Assembly (NCBI GenBank): GCA_009617715.1
Contig: VTFK01000350.1
Span: 186,001 to 250,000, forward strand
Length of the DNA stretch: 64,000 nt
DNA from: Plectrocnemia conspersa
Lineage: Eukaryota > Arthropoda > Insecta > Trichoptera > Polycentropodidae
Reading direction: 5' to 3'
Positions 51,688 through 63,395 of the stretch are shown in pieces; the stretch's first letter is position 1; each line of letters opens with the position of its first letter. The position numbers and the translations under genes were made by a program. The notes below the pieces were generated by a model. It was not told where the DNA came from. It saw nothing but the letters and a program-made list of their open reading frames with translations, and did not search any database.

Positions 51688-51805
51688 TGTGGTGTGATGG
51701 CAACCCCGATGCGGGGGAAGAGAGGTAGTAGCAACACTGGGTACAGGAGGGACGCACGTGGACGGAGCGCGGGACCATGGGGAAGGACACGCGCACCGCA
51801 GCACA
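51688..51805 (+). repeat. 3' long terminal repeat (118 bp)
   Basis: It matches the left LTR except for one substitution and an extra CCGCA at 51796-51800. It begins 19 bp after the pol stop codon (51666-51668), following a short purine-rich stretch that could serve as the plus-strand primer. Confidence 0.9.
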
Positions 51806-51810
51806 CCTGT
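51806..51810. other. Target site duplication CCTGT (right copy)
   Basis: This is an exact copy of 49622-49626, directly after the final CA of the 3' LTR. Confidence 0.9.
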
Positions 51811-52490
51811 CATCCTCCAGATCTCGAGGACGACTTACTGGAGAAGTTTATTAGGATCAAGTCTCTTCCTAACAACACCACCCTACTCCAGCTAATGGAT
51901 CGGCAGGTTATTCCGAACTTCAAAAAGTTTTACACCAAATCATTATTTCAGCAATGTTTTGAAGTGGCTAAAGGAACAAATCTTACCTTCAGAGGCTTTC
52001 GGAAAAATTGGAACCCTTAATTCTGCTACTTCTGACGAGTTTGATCGTGCCATTGGGGAGTTAAATGAGGACGATACTCAAATGTTGGTTGAGGAACATG
52101 GCCCGGAGTTGACCACAGAAGAACCAATAGATCTGCATCGCGAGAAATAGATCGAGGCTACAGAAGAGATCTCGTGTGAGGAGGTGGAGAAAAGGGCTGA
52201 AAAAGCCATCAGTTTAAATGAGATAAGGCATATCTGTAAAATGTGAACCACCGAAGTTGGAATCAATGACAATGGCATTTCACGTTTTCGCCAAATCCTC
52301 AAAGGGAGGCAAAAGCAAGTGTCACTGGATATGTTCCTAGCTAAAGTTCCACTAAAAGAAATAGATTTTATTGAGCTATCAGTGATTCTGATATGAATAA
52401 TTAATAAATTAAATTATTTTATAATAAAAATATACGTGTATTTTGTATTAAGCATTTTTATAATAATATTTGGTTTTGAAACGAATCAAC
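51806..52490 (+). pseudogene. Tigger transposase pseudogene (copy B), right part
   Basis: Reading resumes right after the retroelement with HPPDLEDDLLEKF, the continuation of the NAPGHP catalytic-region motif left at 49621. Then come LPNNTTLLQLMDRQVIPNFK and YTKSLFQQCFEVAKGTNLTF, which match the Tigger pattern LPPNTTxLIQPMDQxVIxNFK. A C-terminal acidic part follows, with stops and a frameshift, to about 52395. One base is also missing at the insertion motif. The non-coding tail resembles copy A, but the right terminal repeat is not found, so the 3' end is truncated near 52490. Confidence 0.8.
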
Positions 52491-54029
52491 TTAAGTTTTC
52501 ATTACTTATTTATGATTATGCTGTGGGCTACGAAAAAGAGACCCTAACAATTACATTATTAAACAACTGGTCAACAAAGGTTTTGAAAAAATATTTGCAT
52601 AATTATGACATTCTGAAAGAATTTGAAAAGAGAAAATAAACGTTTTTATAATTATATTAATGCTTAGTCCAGGTATATTGCTTTAATTATGTAATTGATT
52701 TGATCGTTAGATAAAAGCGCAATATAAAAATATTGTTTTAGGCGTGCCTGCAAATTATATTATACCGTTCTTAAAATATTATATAACTAAACTTAGATTC
52801 AAAAAACACAAAAAAAGGAATGACCCAAAATCGAGATAAATAACTGCCTTAAAATTTAAAATATGTAGAAGTTCAAAATAGTTAGTCATAGGGTACACGT
52901 GTTAGATGTCACGTCGAGCTTTCGATAACCTCAAAATCACGCACGTTGAATGGCATGGTGTATTGTCATGGTTAAATTATATGATGAGTCAGTCGCATAA
53001 CTGTCCAAATTGGTCCTTAGCGCGAAATCCTTCTAGTACAAACACGCGCGCGTCTAGGAATGAAGGAAGCGCGTACGCTTTAGAATTCTTCGCGTTTCCT
53101 GGAAATTCGCACGGACGGTTAAAATCGTTTGCATATATTGACTCACCACATTCAGATTTGGTATGCATCTCGTGGAACATAAAATGTGTACTACATAAAA
53201 ACCAGCCAATATTAATAACAACCATTTTTGCCTTATAATAATAATAACGCTTATCAATCTACAATAAAAAATATTAATTAAGCTTCGGATATAGCAATTA
53301 TAATGTGATCAAGGCGCTTGATTGCGTAATTAAGTTTATAAATAAATAACAGTATGATTAATTAACAATGTGAATGTGCACATAGAGCATCATTGCCTGG
53401 CAGTAAAAGCAATTAACTTTTATCGAGTCTAAAAAATAGGATTGTCAATAAAAAAAAAACATACACAGTAATTTCTGACTTAAATAGCAATAATGTAAGA
53501 CGGAAATGCACAATTTGTTTGCTTCCTGCATTTCGGTGATTACACACATTCAACGGATGGCACTGCGTTGAAAATTAACCGAAATCATAGGAAAATCATT
53601 CACAATACGAACAATAAACAATAATATACAATCTAGTTTGTGAAATGCAGTAAGGATATTTAACAGAAATTATTTCTTCTGATTTTATTGTAAATTCTTA
53701 ACGTTAATGCATGTCTTCATTATTAAATAAACAACTAAATTTAATAGTACATTTTCCTATTAGTTACTGAAATATTGATATACTAAATACTACTTTTTAT
53801 ACACAATATGAAACTATAGGTATTTTATATTTATTTAATAAAAACAACAGAATGGAACGCCATAAACTAATGTCTATTTCACAAGATTTACACTGTTAAT
53901 TTGCATACGATTAGAATGAACTAGTCATCGGCATATTTTAATAAATAAGGTCTTCTGCGAAATGTTGTCCTTCCGAGAAACATCCAGATCAGATTTGAAC
54001 AACTATTTTAACACAATATATAAATTCAT
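52491..54029. other. AT-rich non-coding stretch
   Basis: A less AT-rich patch at 52905-53240 carries a 110-codon plus frame and a 78-codon minus frame. Neither has a recognisable domain, and I do not call a gene. The rest is featureless. Confidence 0.4.
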
Positions 54030-54420
54030 ATTATTTGCGAAATGCGCGCTTCTTTAAGAATACTAGTACTGGATTTCCAGCGTTATGAGCCAATGCAATG
54101 CAATGAATTGCAGCTTAAAAAAGTACAACGTAAATTTATTCGCTATTTATACTTGAAGGAATACGATTACTATCCATTCCTGTTTCCCAGTGCTTTCATT
54201 TTTGATGCGCGGAGATATGCTTCTAATTAAACACTTTTGGAAATTGCATAGAGGTGGTCATTGTTCCTGGTCGCGTCCTCTGTTCTTGCCTGTAAAAGCT
54301 AGGACTGGTGCACTTGCCAACGGCCGTCTGATATTTATTGATATTTTCTCATGCACACACAGTGAGTTGGTTCAGTTCGTATGAGGCATACATTTGCGAC
54401 AACTCTTTTCTCACGGTGGT
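54030..54420 (+). pseudogene. LINE open-reading-frame C-terminal fragment (Jockey-like)
   Basis: The frame 54042-54230 contains LKKVQRKFIRYLYLKEYDYY and then FIFDARRYAS. This fits the segment after the palm domain in Jockey-type polyproteins (pattern IExVQRKFLRYLxxK...YY, then LExRR). Just upstream, after frame correction, a decayed LEYxxVxW-like stretch is visible. No palm-domain blocks are nearby. Stops and frameshifts follow 54230. The call rests on a moderate motif match. Confidence 0.5.
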
Positions 54421-57400
54421 ATCAAAATTTAAATAGTAAGTTGCCATTTTACGAATCAAACAGTCTTACGGTTATAATTTACATATAGAAAAAAGTTTTC
54501 AACTTGACAAAAATGCTTTTAAATCTAACCCCTCAATTAATATATACAGGAATAATAAAAACAGGAATGGTTATTTTTTAAATTTATAATAATAAAAACA
54601 ATCGTTTCTAAAATTATTATTTACAATAAAACCAACGAAATGGAAGTCGAAAGATATTCCTGTACTATGATCAATATCAGTGTTGCAACATTGATAAGGT
54701 TTATTGGTCACAATGATAATCAGCCTCGTAGTATAATTGAAGTTTAAAGGAAAAAAATCTTTTTAAAATTCTAGGAAATCATTTATAGCACGTAAATTAT
54801 TACTACATATATACTATGTTACACCTTTAGCACTATCAGATAATTGAAGACCCCCAAGGCAAGAGTATGTTAACTAACATTATTTGCATAATGGTGCTGT
54901 ATTTTTATAATTTATAAAAACAACACGAAGTGTTACATATATTATATTAGGGTGATAATTATAATGTTGAAAGAATAACGGATATGTTATTTGTGTACAT
55001 ATAGTTATCTTTAATTATTCTAACAAGAAAACTGTGGTAAATTAAAAACTACAGTTAAATCTTTCTATTCAATTCTAGATAAACATATTTGAACAATTAT
55101 TATTTAAATAAACAATATATAAAATAATTATTAAATAAAACGATTTTTTAGGCATTACTGTTGGACATAATAGTGAGCACTTTTAGCAACTTTTCCGAAG
55201 AAAAAATTCGAAGATTTACCTTACATACATACACAAATAATTTGTTTTATGGAACAAAATATTTATTTAAATGCACATAACTCTTAAAATTGAAAAGAAA
55301 ATATATTTTAAATAATAGCTATTGATATTTTTATTTATAAAATACCCATCAATTTGTTTAGAAAGTAATAAATTCCATATAATATATTTTGGTCTTGGGG
55401 GAGTCTTCAGTTAATAAAAAAAAAAAACGTTCATAATGTTTATATATCTTCATGTTTTAAGTCTAATTCTGATAATTATTCATGTTTACAAATCCCTTGA
55501 TTTGTATACAATTTTGATAACACTATATATAATATAGATTTGAGAGGTGATTTATGTAGGTAGTTAATCTGCAGAAGCAAATGTCTTAACTAGATATCTT
55601 GGGCGATAAACTAGTATTATCCAATATAGGATTAAAATAATTTTAAGACTAGGTATGATGATCTCCTATCTACAAAATTTAAAAGGCAGATTATTCTTAA
55701 GGCGCGGCAACATTAATCGATCGACGACGAATTGAAATCGAAAGGCTAATTCGAGTCATCCATCAACTCGTTTCGTTGCTAACGCCACGATGAAATACGA
55801 GCGTTAAACACCACCAAAGTGTCAGAAACGAATTTGTTGGCGCGATGGGCGTTTTTTCTATCTCCCTCTCTTCTTATAAATTTCCCTACGCGTGTTATTA
55901 TCAACGCCGCGTCATTACGGCCGTCGCGGGAAACAAAACGCCAAAGTTTGGGAGCCACGGGGGACATCAATGGGATGTTTTATGTCGAAATAAAAAGATA
56001 ATGATACGACGCATCGCACATATATCACCGGCCGATTACTGATGATTTTTTTTGATACATACATACAGTCGATTTGTTTACATTCAGCCCGCTTTGCATA
56101 CAATGAGACGGAACGCATAATCGCGGGGCCGAGATGTCGCATCTTGCGGGATTTAAAAAGAGTAAAAATAGTCGAAAGACACATACATTCACACACAACG
56201 ATTTAACGCGATGCGAGCATTTTTCAGTTTTCGGTTTCGTATATCCTCCGGGGGAATGTTAACGACCGGTATCGAAAATCTCCCCGACTGTTTTTAGTTC
56301 GTTCGTTTCCAATAGCTGTCGGGTCGGGGCCTTAAGGTTTAAATTAAGATCGCAGTGTGGGAGAATAGTTAAATCGGCGGATTAGTTAATAATGAATCTT
56401 GGGACTTAGTTACATGAGCATTTTTCTTAAATGAAGCGTTCTAATTTAATATTCAGATAAATCAGTATGATTAATGTTCTATAAAAGTATCACGAAATCA
56501 GCCCAATACAATCTATTAATGTTTATTATTTCGATATTTATTTATTCAAATTAAAATAATATCATCCTGACCTAACAGGTTACTCAAATGCGTCACATTG
56601 GTCAAAAATCAATGAATAATATTATTACAATACACAAAGTAAGATAAAAAAATAATATGATTAAAAAATTGAGGCATAAAACGAAATTTGTATTAAACCG
56701 GTGAATAGTATTCACGTATACTTTTTAACGTTTCTTTAACTTATAAAGTAAACGAGCAAAATTTTCAGCAACACGCGCGCACTCCAAAAAGCAACTCAGG
56801 ACACACTGCATGAGCAGTGGGAGATGTTCCAGATGTAGGTCGAATGCAAGGAATATTTTTTCTTAGCCGCGTAAATCGAGGGTTAAGTATTGTATTATTG
56901 CGCGATAGATGATCATGTAAGAAACAGATGAGAAGAAAATGGAACTTGGTAAACTTTTCGCCTTTAAATACATAACGTTTCATTAAAACGGTATTAAAAA
57001 ACTGTAAACTTTAATTACATAATATTAGATTAAGTAGTTTTAAATATTAAAATATTGTTTGTGGTGTGCACAAATGAAACAAACAAAACATCTCTGCCTT
57101 ATCCGAGATTGAAATGTATATCTCGCATAAATCATTTTTAAACTTAATACGAGTATTATGCTTAAACTGTATGATGTAATTTTACGAGAATTTAAAGTGG
57201 GGATATTTAATACATAATAAGTTATAAGACAAAAATGGGGAAAATGACGACAATGTTTTATTTAGAACCATACAGTCACCACTATAATTAAGAGTGAGAA
57301 ATTTAATATATACTAATTGATTATTAGAATGAATATTTTATAACCTTTGTGTATATTTTATCTCATTATTATTTATTAGCACTGATCTATTGTTTTTTCG

Positions 57401-58029
57401 TCAAATTCTGAATTATGTTTCATAGCCTTTAGTTTTTTGATATTATTTTTATACCATTGTAAATCTATGAATGAAAAAATATATGAATATAAACTAACCT
57501 ATCACTATAGATTTATTTTTATTTATTTATTTATTAATAGTCAAAATGTGGCATACCCTCCATTTCTTATGCTGTATTCGTAAAATATTATTACTTGTGA
57601 TATTCTCCTTGAAACTGGAGCAATATCATCGTGATATCACTAGCTATAAACCGTAGACTAATCAGGATTAAAAATAGCTTCGCTTTAAATGATTCAAAGG
57701 TGTTGCACAATAACAACTATCAATTCTGTTTAAATTAGCATTAGTCATTATACACAGAATCTATAATATAAGCATACTTATCACACAGCTCTGTTGCATA
57801 TTCATATTTTCATAAAACTTTTTTACAAAACAGCTTTAATGATTCACTCAGCAAACATAATCGATGAAGCGGCGGCCTTGAAAAGGCGATTTCTCGAAAT
57901 CACTGCATTGCCAATTTCATCCCGCAGTGTCATAAGAATCGCGAGAATACGGAACATTCAGAACGTCTAATTGATACTTTTGAGAATTATTACAATTGTG
58001 AGGAAATTCGATAGAGACCGGTCGCCACA
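54421..58029. other. Non-coding stretch with a GC-rich patch at 55690-56330
   Basis: The patch has overlapping short frames on both strands (for example 55779-55970 and 55915-56196, minus) without recognisable domains. A further GC-richer stretch at 57865-58029 leads into the small ORF and could be its 5' untranslated region. Confidence 0.4.
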
Positions 58030-58167
58030 ATGAGCGACAGCGAATTTGACAAATGGTGGCTTGTGTACAAAAAGTTGTACAAGGAGGTCAACAACAATAT
58101 CCCTCGTAAACCAGTTGATGAACCCTTATACTCGAGGACTAAAGAGGGTTATCGGAAACGTTGCTAA
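58030..58167 (+). CDS. Small ORF of 45 codons, unknown function
   Basis: ATG at 58030 sits in a good context for initiation (CGCCACAATGAG) and has an in-frame stop 18 nt upstream, so the start is well defined. The frame runs to TAA at 58165-58167. The peptide begins MSDSEFDKWWLVYKKLYKEV and ends EGYRKRC. It is charged and rich in Trp, Tyr and Lys, with no signal peptide or membrane segment. The codons are markedly less AT-biased than the surroundings, and the 150 nt upstream are also GC-richer, as in a 5' untranslated region. It could be a micropeptide, a first exon read past its donor, or a fragment of a transposon protein. I do not recognise the family. Confidence 0.4.
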   Translation: MSDSEFDKWWLVYKKLYKEVNNNIPRKPVDEPLYSRTKEGYRKRC

Positions 58168-59499
58168 AGTAGAAAAATACAATTAAATGCTCGAGTCGTA
58201 CATGTGACGCTTCCGGTGCTGTGAAAAATAATTATGTAAGTATAATTGAAGCAGGTTTTATAGCTAAAAATAAAATATTACTTAAATATGTATAATAATT
58301 CTATTATTCTGATAATAAATGATTCAAGTGCTTTTTATAATGGATATTTTTAGTAACATCAAGGATACAAATGTGAAATATTATAACCATATGAGTGTTA
58401 TTCGATTTTGCTATGGTAAACTGTGTTGAAGTGTTAAAGTAAATTCTTACTCTAAATAGTAAATATACGGTGAGCGAAATCCTGGCATCGCAGTACTAAA
58501 AGTTTCGTCCTCGCCTCCCGCTTTTAACCTATGTACGAGTATAAGAGTCAAGTAAAGTAATAAAAATAAAATAACAAGCATCCATGAATAAAAATGCTCG
58601 TATCACATGAAAGACTTTATAACAAACGCCAATACTTAAATACACTATTTGTATTTTGAAAAGGTATTCGTTTATGACAGCGACTTTTTATCCTAGAGAA
58701 TCAAGTTAATAAGATAATCATTGCAGATGCGTTATCTGAAGAAAGAATATGCGAGTAGGAACTTTTCTTATTATTTAAGAAAGCCTTGATTGCAGCGTTG
58801 TGCTGACATATGTAAATGCTATTGGTATTCCAGTGCTTACACCAGCTGCAGTTAAGTAGTAGTCAGTACAACCGACCAGAGTCGATAGTAAACAGTTGTT
58901 TAGCTCAGCTGGATAAATTCATGCAGATAGGTGATTTAATCCTGCTCAGGAAGATACGTAGAAGAACTGTTTAAATCCGAGTTTAAAATTACATTAATAT
59001 TTTAGTTAAGGCAGCAAACCAATTTTATTCACTGTCTATCTATTGCCAAAGGTTTACCCATACGTGTATTTTAAGCTTATTAGCATTTGCAACGTACTCA
59101 AACTATATACTTAGGAACACAATTCAGCTTCAGAAAGTTTAAAATTCTCAAAGATATTATAGTCGGATTATAATATCTTTGAGTATATTAAGTTTAGAAG
59201 AAGGAATTTATACAGGAAGCAAATAGTCACTGTCGTAGAAATAAAGCAGATTGTATATACATACTATACAATTCTCAATTGTATGACAGACGAACTTCTA
59301 TATTTCATTTATTAAAAGCATTACAAAAATAAATATATGATATGCTAAACCTAAATGATTATTTAAAGAATCATGCGAAAAGAAATATGCGATAGACTTA
59401 AACAATCGAGAAGGTAACTTAAAATGTACTTGGCATTAATGAAAATTTAACCCATATAGAGACAATATATTAAGATATCCCAAGTTCATGGAATGAAAA
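58168..59499. other. AT-rich non-coding stretch with a tRNA-like A box and a hairpin
   Basis: TAGCTCAGCTGG at 58901-58912 is a perfect match to the polymerase III A box. A B-box-like GTTTAAATCC with one mismatch lies 57 nt further on. The spacing and surrounding bases do not fold into a cloverleaf by eye, so no tRNA is called. A perfect hairpin lies at 59147-59183. Confidence 0.4.
59147..59183. repeat. Perfect 15-bp inverted repeat with 7-nt loop
   Basis: CTCAAAGATATTATA (59147-59161) is followed after GTCGGAT by its exact reverse complement (59169-59183). The stem is too short for a typical microRNA precursor unless flanks extend it, which they do not appear to do. Confidence 0.8.
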
Positions 59500-59720
59500 T
59501 TGCCTCTACAAATCCATCGATTATGAGGGAAGAAGTTGCAAAAGCTAAAAACAAAAAAGGCTACACGTCCCGATATCCCCTGAAATAAATCTAGTAATAT
59601 TAAAATTATTAAAAATAAATTCGATTTAAGTTTTAGTTAGGTTGTTTTATACAAGTTAGCGTGCGATTGGTTAAAATCGCTATTTGTTACAATACTAAAA
59701 GTGCAATAAAACAAAGCTAT
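59500..59720 (+). pseudogene. Decayed LINE reverse transcriptase fragment
   Basis: With frame changes, the plus strand reads IMREEVAKAKNKK, then KKATRPDIP, then a PEINLVILKLL stretch, and about 25 codons later DWLKSLFVTILK. This is the order found at the start of the non-LTR reverse transcriptase domain (EExxKAIKxLKNxKATGPDxIPxExLKxL, then WLKSIFVTIPKK). Later blocks are not clear. The copy is old, with several stops and shifts. Confidence 0.55.
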
Positions 59721-62700
59721 TCTTACGTATAAATCATGACAAAATATAATATAGTACAAAATTAAACCACAGATTGACAAAACACTAATATAAAATTGTC
59801 GTGATAATATTGTAGGGTGTTTACCTATGTTTCTAACATAAGCATGTAACAATCTATATGGATATATAATTAAGATCTATGAATTAAGCAACTTGATGTA
59901 CCTATAAATACCGCTACAAAAGGGCAACTAGAGAGCATCTATAAGTACCACTACAAAAAAGCTCTTTGTTTGGAAAGAATGCGCGATAGACAATGCATAA
60001 TTGGTTAACGATCGCCAAAGAGGCGTAAATACATTTCGTAAGTGTGGCCAAGAAACGATGCAATTGGCCCGTCAACATCTTCAACTGCGATTCGACAGAG
60101 CTGTCTTAAACCAGCAATATAAAAAAGGTGATACTTGGTCACAGGGAGGCAGACAGATGAGCAGACGCGGTGAGAGACGCCTTTAAGCACGAAAAACATC
60201 AGCGGATCGTCCAGCATCATCACGACAGATCACGGCCGACGATAATTCAACTCGACACTCTAGCGAACTCTTTGACATCCAAGACCTGACATTTCAACTC
60301 CGCCGCCTAATAGTGGCATTTATATATGTGGTAATTTATACATGTTTATAAAATAAAGTGTTATCAGCATTTTTGGCGTCTCAAATTCACAACCATTCGG
60401 CCTCAAAACTTGAAAGGTACAACGGGGATTTCGGATGACACAGTTCGTCATCTGATCGCGGAGCCTTTTGGGTTATTTTAATCGTTTTGGATTCAAATAC
60501 TCTTCGGACAGCCTTTACTGCAATGACAGACAAGACATAAGTGCCTCATGCTCGCCGTGAATCAAACTACTATATATATAGGGAGAAACCCCTTACACCG
60601 AGACGCGGTGTCGTCCAAGCTTAGCTTTTGTACATTCGAGAGCTTTTGAGAATCCTATGCAATCCCTTCTTAGATGCGTGCACAACAGATTGGATGCAAA
60701 ATTCGGTCAGGTTCTATATAGTTGCTTATGGGCAAAAACGTCTGCGTTTTATACTGCTACGGATGGAGAGTGATTTGCCCCTCTCCCGACGCTCACAGAG
60801 AAGGCGATTGAGCGTCTAGAACCCTTTGGAATGTAGATCTACAAACAAACGTTTCATTAGGTGGACAAAATACATTTCCGAAATTTAATACAAACATTAA
60901 ACATAAGATAATTTGTTTACGAGATCCCGAAAAATACCAACTCTCGCACCTTATTATCCAAGGCAAGCTATAAGGAAGAAGAATAGCATCTTATCTGAAG
61001 AACTAACTGACCGGCAGTGGTTTGGAAAGAGCACTACCTACTTAAGTAGTAAACAAGATAAATGTAGTCAGAATGATTGCCAACGTCCGATAACGGATAA
61101 GGCACTCAAAAGAAGAAGATACAATTCAACTTAAATAAACAACTAAATCGTTCCGCTATCGCACAGCAGGCATTTTCTTAGACGAACCCATCTGAAAATA
61201 CCACATTCCAAGAAGTACGGCGCAATGCAACTATCCAACAATGGCGCAATGTTTACCAAGTGCAATCCTGCAGGTGACACTTGATTAGACACAAGTGTCA
61301 GGGTTGCGGCCGCCGTCGAGCCTTCGCGTGTTTGTTTGGAGACGGAATTTTTTTTTCGAGCGGCGGCGAGGACTTGTTTGACGAAACGCCCACTGAAAGA
61401 AAGCAGGGGAAGTGGGTCACATTCCTCGGTCACGCATTCCTCGCGCACATTCGCATCGCAGTGTCGGATGACGGGATACACCGTGGCCGCGATGGGAATG
61501 TTACCGGTCGGCCCGGTGAAAGGCCAATAGCTCATGAACGCTGGCTGTTATTACCTATGCCGGCGGTCGTATCCGCGTCGGCGCTTCGCGTACAGTATGG
61601 CCGAATAATTGATATACATATTTAAAATAAACTGAATTTGATATGAAAAAAGTACTTCGTTGTTACGCAATGTGCGACCACTATCTACTAAGTGTCATGA
61701 TAATTCCTAAACCTAACCACACGTACGAGGGTTAGCTAGTAGTGCGTATTTCTGTTTGTCCGTCTTACTAAAAACTTTTAACTTATGCTTAGAATTTCTA
61801 GGTCAACGAAACTTTTTTTTTAATAATACATATGTATTTAAGATTAATTTAAATGCAATAAACTTAAAGTAGGTTTTATTTTTTTGAAGTTAAATAGACT
61901 TAACCTAAAAATGTACAATTGATTGACTAATTATACGACAAAAAATAACTCCAAGAACAAATGAAAATAATGAAAATAAATTGTAAAAGTAGATGAAATT
62001 AATTCCTTGATTTAAGACATGAAGCCAGATGGACAGATAATGCACGAAAAATTTAGTTCCTAAATTCTCGAAATTCAAGTAGATTACCACAAAACACACT
62101 AACAATTAAGATCCAATTATGCAACGCGGTTGTTTGCAAAGGCATTGAACACATATGAGCAGTTGAGAATATTAAAGGCGAAATCACCAAATAATGTGAT
62201 TCACGCATTTCGTGTTAAACTCGAAATTTTATTTTTTGAATTATGATATTTTTTTAAACATTCAGCATAGTTTAACCGCAGTGCAAGATTATTTCTTATT
62301 TTATAAGCCTTGGAGCTATATTCTAGAATCGATTTTTTTTTACTATAATATGATAATCTCCGAGATCTGAATATTATTATTATTATGAAATAGAATAAAA
62401 ATTACACCTTGTTGAGCACATCCTTAATATTTGAAACGCCTCATATGTGATTAAGACAACGGTTGTGACTATGCGTATATTCCCATAATCAAAAATGGGA
62501 ATAAACACACAGCACATAAATTTCTGGCTTGCTTGTTTTAACTGCACAAGATCAGCATCTAAAACACTTATACCGGCAGGTAAACATAATTCTATGACAA
62601 GGGTCGGCAAAAAGGCCAAAAGTATCCCGCGTTTTGCTTATTTGGTAAAATCATTCCAAGTTTCAATATATTCAAACATTACGCGAAAATGTACTGAAGT

Positions 62701-62798
62701 TGTTGTCTTTCATTGTGCAATATAATGTTTTTATCTGCTATGTCTAGCTAATCTAAAAATATTTTACTTTCTTTACCCAAAGCAAGCCTACTGTGGGT
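59721..62798. other. Non-coding stretch with GC-rich patches near 60000-60600 and 61260-61610
   Basis: No domain is recognised in the short frames, including 61143-61535 (minus, 130 codons) and 61281-61625 (plus, 114 codons), which overlap on opposite strands. An AATAAA at about 60352 and a TATATATA run at about 60571 suggest possible transcript or LTR features but are weak alone. Confidence 0.35.
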
Positions 62799-63300
62799 GT
62801 TGAGAGTAGAAAGAAATATATTTCATGAACGCTGGACAAACGATTATTTTTTTATACAAGAAAATGGGAAACTATGCTCTCTCATATGTCATGAATCGAT
62901 AGCTGTTATAAAGGAGTAACAACGCAAAGCAGCGAAACGAAACACAGGATGCTTTCAAAACAATTTAAGAGTTATTAAATCGACCAATCAACAAAATCGT
63001 TTTAAGAATATTTATATTCAAAACCAATCTACTGTACGTGCTAGCTACAGTTGCAAAAATGATTTCCCAATCTGGGAGACCATACACAAATGGAGAATTT
63101 AAAAAAACGCGATTATTGAAGTAATGGATGAAGTGTGTCCCGAAAAAAACAATTAAGGACATCAGTTTATCGACTGGCACGATTATAAGACAAATTTAAG
63201 AAATTGGAAATGACATACAAGATATTTTGAAAGCAAATGCAATTAATGAAAGCTGCGATATATAAGATACCGCTCAATTATTAATATTATTCGAGGTATT
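62799..63300 (+). pseudogene. hAT transposase pseudogene (ZBED-like), N-terminal half
   Basis: The plus strand, with two or three frame changes, shows a BED-finger-like start: RWTNDYFFIQENGKLCSLIC, then HESIAVIKE. This fits the pattern EWxxxYFFxxxxGKPxCLICxExVAVxKEYN. Later come IIEVMDEVCPEKNN (pattern AAxELCPEKKN) and, near 63265-63300, DTAQLLILFEVL (pattern DESTDVxDTAQLLIFIRGV), which sits at the first catalytic Asp region. The DES preceding it is decayed. The copy ends about there, so the dimerisation domain is absent. A 71-codon minus-strand frame at 62965-63180 is its shadow. Confidence 0.7.
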
Positions 63301-63395
63301 AATAGATTTTAATAAATGGGCGCTCTCGTTAGTTCAAAAGGAAGAACCACGAAAAAATAAATATTTTTGAGAGTAGAAGAAACGATAAATTCGCT

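Larger units (their letters stand above)
49627..51805 (+). mobile_element. RT-less gag-integrase LTR retroelement (Ty3/gypsy-like)
   Basis: A complete 2.18-kb insertion bounded by LTRs and a 5-bp target duplication. The order is 5' LTR, gag, protease active-site stub, integrase, short purine-rich tract (AGGGGAG before 51688), 3' LTR. Reverse transcriptase and RNase H, normally over 2 kb between protease and integrase, are absent, yet all remaining frames are open. Its composition is GC-rich, in sharp contrast to the AT-rich surroundings. It probably moves only with enzymes from a full-length relative. The near-identical LTRs show that insertion was recent. Confidence 0.88.

Noticed and set aside
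49785..51813. Long minus-strand ORFs (up to 218 codons) opposite the retroelement
   Set aside because: They are antisense shadows of the GC-rich gag and integrase frames, which carry the recognisable motifs.
52906..53238. 110-codon plus-strand ORF after the Tigger relic
   Set aside because: No recognisable motif, an overlapping minus-strand frame of 78 codons, and no continuity with the transposon.
58901..58978. tRNA gene
   Set aside because: The A box is perfect, but the B box has a mismatch and no cloverleaf can be folded by eye, so only a weak finding is recorded.
61143..61625. Opposed ORFs of 130 (minus) and 114 (plus) codons
   Set aside because: Mutually overlapping frames in a GC-rich patch without any known motif; neither can be preferred.
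62965..63180. 71-codon minus-strand ORF
   Set aside because: Antisense of the hAT transposase relic on the plus strand.
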